64,000 nucleotides of DNA from Streptomyces endocoffeicus (GTDB taxonomy: Bacteria; Actinomycetota; Actinomycetes; Streptomycetales; Streptomycetaceae), in contig NZ_JAERRG010000001.1 in the NCBI RefSeq assembly GCF_016741935.1, positions 1,550,001-1,614,000 on the forward strand. Direction: 5' to 3'. Made by a program: the position numbers and the translations under genes. Below, in pieces: positions 61,186 through 64,000 of this stretch. The notes below the pieces were generated by a model, which was not told where the DNA came from, ran no database searches, and was given only the letters and a program-made list of their open reading frames with translations. How positions within the stretch are numbered: the stretch's first letter is position 1; every line of letters begins with the position of its first letter.

Positions 61186-63588
61186 ATGCGGTCGCTGATC
61201 GGTGGAATCCGTGCGCGCGCTGCGGGCACGGTCGCGGGCGTGATGACGGCGGCGCTGCTGGGCGGCGGTCTGCTGGGGCCGCCGGGCGCCGCGGCCGCCG
61301 CGGCCGCGTCCCCTCCGGCCGACCCCACCTCGCTGGTCCATCCGTTCGTGGGCACCGAGAACTTCGGCAACACCTTCCCCGGGGCGAGCGCCCCGTTCGG
61401 CATGGTCCAGGTCAGCCCGGACACCGGCGGCCAGGGCGGCTACGACTACGACCAGAACGCCATCCACGGCTTCAGCCAGACCCATCTGTCCGGGGTCGGC
61501 TGCGGGGTGGCGGGCGAGCTGCCCATCATGCCGACGACCGGCGCGGTCAGCGACGTCGACCCGGACCACTACCGCTCCACCTACAGCCATGACGACGAGG
61601 AGGCCACCCCGGGCTACTACCGGGTGGGCCTGAAGTCCTACGGCATCGACGCCGAACTGACCGCCACCCAGCGCACCGGCTGGCAGCGCTACACCTTCCC
61701 GGCCACCGGCGCCGCCAATGTGCTGTTCAATACCGGCAAGGCCAATCAGAAGGTCTTCGGCTCCGAGATCCGCGTGGTCGGCGACCGGACCGTCGAGGGC
61801 CGGGTGGAGGCCGGGAACTTCTGCGCCGGGAAGGACCGGCACACCGTCTACTTCACCGCCACCTTCGACCGCCCCTTCGCCTCCTACGGCACTTGGCGCG
61901 GCACCACCCCCGCCCCCGGCTCCCGCGAGGCGGCCGGAGAGGGCGGCAACGGCGCCTGGGCCACCTTCGACGCGGCCCAGGACCGGGATGTCGTGGTCAA
62001 GGTCGGGCTGTCGTACACCGGCCCCGAGGGTGCCCGGAAGAACCTCGCGGCCGAGACCGGGGATTCGTACGACTTCGACGCCACCCGCGCCGCGCTGCAC
62101 GACACCTGGCGGAAGAAGCTCGACGCGATCCGGGTCGGCGGCGGTACCGAGGAGCGGCAGCGCGCCTTCTACACCGCGCTGTACCACGCCCAGCTGCACC
62201 CCAACGTGGCGGGCGACGTGGACGGCCGCTACACCGGCTTCGACGGCGCGACCCACACCGCCTCCGGCTACACCCCGTACCAGAACTTCTCGCTGTGGGA
62301 CACCTACCGGCCGCAGAACCAGCTGCTGGAGATGGTGGAGCCGGGGGTGGCCCGCGATGTGGCGCTGTCGGTCGTCGCCATCGGCCGGGACGGCGGCTGG
62401 CTGCCGCGCTGGGCGCTGGCCAACAGCGAGACCAACATCATGACGGGCGACCCGGTGACCCCCTTCCTCGTCGAGGCGTGGTCCAAGGGCCTGCTGGCCG
62501 GGCACGAGGACGAGGCGTACGCGCTGCTGAAGAAGAACGCCACCAGCACCCCGCCCGCCGACTCCCCCTACAACGGCCGCTCCGGAGTGGACTATTACCG
62601 CGAGCTGGGCTACGTCCCCTCGGGGCTGAAGCTCGGCACCGACTGCGCCGACAAGGGCGGCGACAACGACTGCGTCCACCCGGCCTCGGCCACCCTGGAG
62701 TACTCGGCCGCGGACGCCGCGCTCGCCCTGATGGCGCGCGGGCTCGGACACCGCGCCGACGCCCGGATGTTCGCCGAGCGCGGCCAGACGTACCGCACGC
62801 TGTGGGACGCCTCGATCGGGCAGTTCCGGCCGCGCACGGCCGACGGCGCGTGGGTGACCCCGTACGACCCGGTGGAGGCGGGCCGGCAGTTCCACGAGGG
62901 CGGCGCCTACCAGTACCAGTGGCTGGTGCCGCAGGACCCGGCCGGGCTCGTGGGGCTGATGGGCGGCCGGAGCGCGACCGAGAAGCGGCTGGACGACTTC
63001 TTCGCCTACGGCAAGCTGCTCACCGATCCGGCGGGCACCGCCCGCAATGACTGGATCTCCGCCCCGTACGACTACTACGGCAAGCCCACCTACAACCCAA
63101 ACAACGAGCCCGATCTGCACGCCCCGTACATGTATCTGTGGGCGGGCGCGCCCGCGAAGGCGGCGACCGTGGTGCGGGCGGCGATGACCCTGTTCACCAC
63201 CGGGCCGGACGGGATGACCGGCAATGACGACCTCGGCACCATGTCGGCCTGGTACGTCTTCTCCTCGCTGGGCCTGTACCCGACGATGAGCGGCGGGGAC
63301 TTCCTCGCCCTGTCCAGCCCGCAGTTCTCCTCGGCCGTGGTCCGTATCGGGCGCTACGGCACCCGGCAGGGCGGCACGCTCACGGTCACCGCGCCGGGCG
63401 CGAGCGACGCCAAGCGATATGTCCGGAGTGTGTCGCTGAACGGCCGGAACGTGGCGCGGACTTGGCTGGACTGGGACCAGGTGGCCCATGGCGGGAAGCT
63501 GGCCCACCGGCTGTCCACCGAGCCGTCGTCCTGGGGCACCGGCCGGGGCGCGGAACCGCCGTCGGTGGGCGCCGCCCGCAAGGGCTGA
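61186..63588 (+). CDS. Secreted GH92 alpha-mannosidase
   Basis: An 800-residue exo-mannosidase. A signal peptide (VAGVMTAALLGGGLLGPPGA) is followed by an N-terminal beta-sandwich (HPFVGTENFGNTFPGASAPF) and an (alpha/alpha)6 domain with GGWLPRWALANSETNIMTGD and GNDDLGTMSAWYVFSSLGLY, signatures around the calcium and catalytic residues. It most likely trims alpha-1,2-mannose from fungal or plant glycans. GGAGG precedes the ATG at 61186. Confidence 0.95.
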   Translation: MRSLIGGIRARAAGTVAGVMTAALLGGGLLGPPGAAAAAAASPPADPTSLVHPFVGTENFGNTFPGASAPFGMVQVSPDTGGQGGYDYDQNAIHGFSQTHLSGVGCGVAGELPIMPTTGAVSDVDPDHYRSTYSHDDEEATPGYYRVGLKSYGIDAELTATQRTGWQRYTFPATGAANVLFNTGKANQKVFGSEIRVVGDRTVEGRVEAGNFCAGKDRHTVYFTATFDRPFASYGTWRGTTPAPGSREAAGEGGNGAWATFDAAQDRDVVVKVGLSYTGPEGARKNLAAETGDSYDFDATRAALHDTWRKKLDAIRVGGGTEERQRAFYTALYHAQLHPNVAGDVDGRYTGFDGATHTASGYTPYQNFSLWDTYRPQNQLLEMVEPGVARDVALSVVAIGRDGGWLPRWALANSETNIMTGDPVTPFLVEAWSKGLLAGHEDEAYALLKKNATSTPPADSPYNGRSGVDYYRELGYVPSGLKLGTDCADKGGDNDCVHPASATLEYSAADAALALMARGLGHRADARMFAERGQTYRTLWDASIGQFRPRTADGAWVTPYDPVEAGRQFHEGGAYQYQWLVPQDPAGLVGLMGGRSATEKRLDDFFAYGKLLTDPAGTARNDWISAPYDYYGKPTYNPNNEPDLHAPYMYLWAGAPAKAATVVRAAMTLFTTGPDGMTGNDDLGTMSAWYVFSSLGLYPTMSGGDFLALSSPQFSSAVVRIGRYGTRQGGTLTVTAPGASDAKRYVRSVSLNGRNVARTWLDWDQVAHGGKLAHRLSTEPSSWGTGRGAEPPSVGAARKG

Positions 63589-63672
63589 TACCGGCCGGTT
63601 GTGGTGTAGGTTCTATGGCCCGCCTGGACACACGGGCCATGGGGGAAGTGGTCGAGCGAGGGAGCGGTGTCC

Positions 63673-64000
63673 ATGCGTGCTGTGGTGTTCGACGAGTTCG
63701 GGCGCCGGCCCGACGTCCGGAGCGTCGAGGACCCCGCTCCCTCCCCGCGCGGCGCGGTGATCCGCGTCGAGGCCACCGGACTGTGCCGCAGCGACTGGCA
63801 CGGCTGGATGGGGCACGACCCGGACATCCGGCTGCCGCACGTCCCCGGCCATGAGCTGGCGGGGGTGATAGAGGAGATCGGCCCCGACGTCCTCAACTGG
63901 CGCCCGGGGCAGCGGGTCACCGTGCCGTTCGTATGCGCCTGCGGGCGCTGTGCCGCCTGTGCGGAGGGCGCCCAGCAGGTGTGCGAGCGGCAGACCCAGC
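63673..64000 (+). CDS. Zinc-dependent alcohol dehydrogenase, N-terminal part
   Basis: The first 109 residues of a medium-chain dehydrogenase, cut by the right edge. [14 protein letters not shown] holds the catalytic zinc Cys, [10 protein letters not shown] the next ligand, and [17 protein letters not shown] the four structural-zinc cysteines. GAGGGAG precedes the ATG. Substrate class cannot be told from this part. Confidence 0.9.
   Translation, partial: MRAVVFDEFGRRPDVRSVEDPAPSPRGAVIRVEATGLCRSDWHGWMGHDPDIRLPHVPGHELAGVIEEIGPDVLNWRPGQRVTVPFVCACGRCAACAEGAQQVCERQTQ

Overview
The window looks like chromosomal DNA of a streptomycete or close relative. GC content is very high, GTG starts are frequent, stop/start overlaps (ATGA, GTGA, TGATG) are common, and it carries typical Streptomyces families: an Scr1/DUF397 pair, a DUF574 methyltransferase, methylmalonyl-CoA mutase and many secreted glycosidases. 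I saw only one in-frame TTA leucine codon. No rRNA, tRNA, CRISPR array, insertion sequence or phage gene was recognised. All names come from motif recognition in translated sequence; no database search was run.

Layout. (1) 1-4.6 kb: the start of a cation diffusion facilitator, a small unknown protein, and cobN preceded by a cobalamin riboswitch. (2) 4.9-12.9 kb: corrin-ring genes cobG-cobH-cobIJ, cobK, cbiD, cobM and cobL. (3) 12.9-19.8 kb: a hexapeptide acyltransferase, an FhuF-like Fe-S protein, meaB, mutB and mutA. These are read in the same direction as cobL-cobM with almost no gaps, so a B12-dependent enzyme and two B12 biosynthesis genes form one nine-kilobase directon. (4) 20-24.4 kb: a minus-strand group of P450, membrane protein, ImmA/IrrE metallopeptidase and HTH regulator, with an unlisted 56-residue peptide gene upstream. 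(5) 24.5-26.7 kb: a flavin monooxygenase divergent from a TetR regulator, with two palindromic operators between them.

(6) 27-41.5 kb: a GH95-like enzyme, a PAP2-diacylglycerol kinase fusion, a DMT transporter, an imine-reductase-like gene divergent from an HxlR regulator (26-bp perfect palindrome between), an MHS transporter, an Scr1/DUF397/ATP-binding cassette with a methyltransferase, a two-component system and a glycosyltransferase. (7) 41.6-53 kb: an SDR with a zinc-finger-like N-terminus, a complete pqqABCDE operon preceded by a GH29 enzyme, and divergently GH27, a lyase-like secreted protein and a secreted PQQ-type sugar dehydrogenase, followed by a convergent GH105 gene. PQQ synthesis and a likely PQQ-using enzyme therefore sit in one carbohydrate locus. 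(8) 53-59.8 kb: an amine-oxidase-type FAD enzyme and MFS transporter divergent from a CdaR regulator, a glutamine-synthetase-like enzyme and an amidohydrolase, suggesting use of an amine or amino-acid-like nutrient. (9) 60-64 kb: an SDR, a GH92 mannosidase behind a LacI-type operator, and the start of a zinc alcohol dehydrogenase.

A recurrent oddity is short tandem repeats, many with periods divisible by three, at the ends or linkers of otherwise ordinary enzymes (CobIJ, CbiD, CobL, acyltransferase, MeaB, PqqC) and in some intergenic regions.
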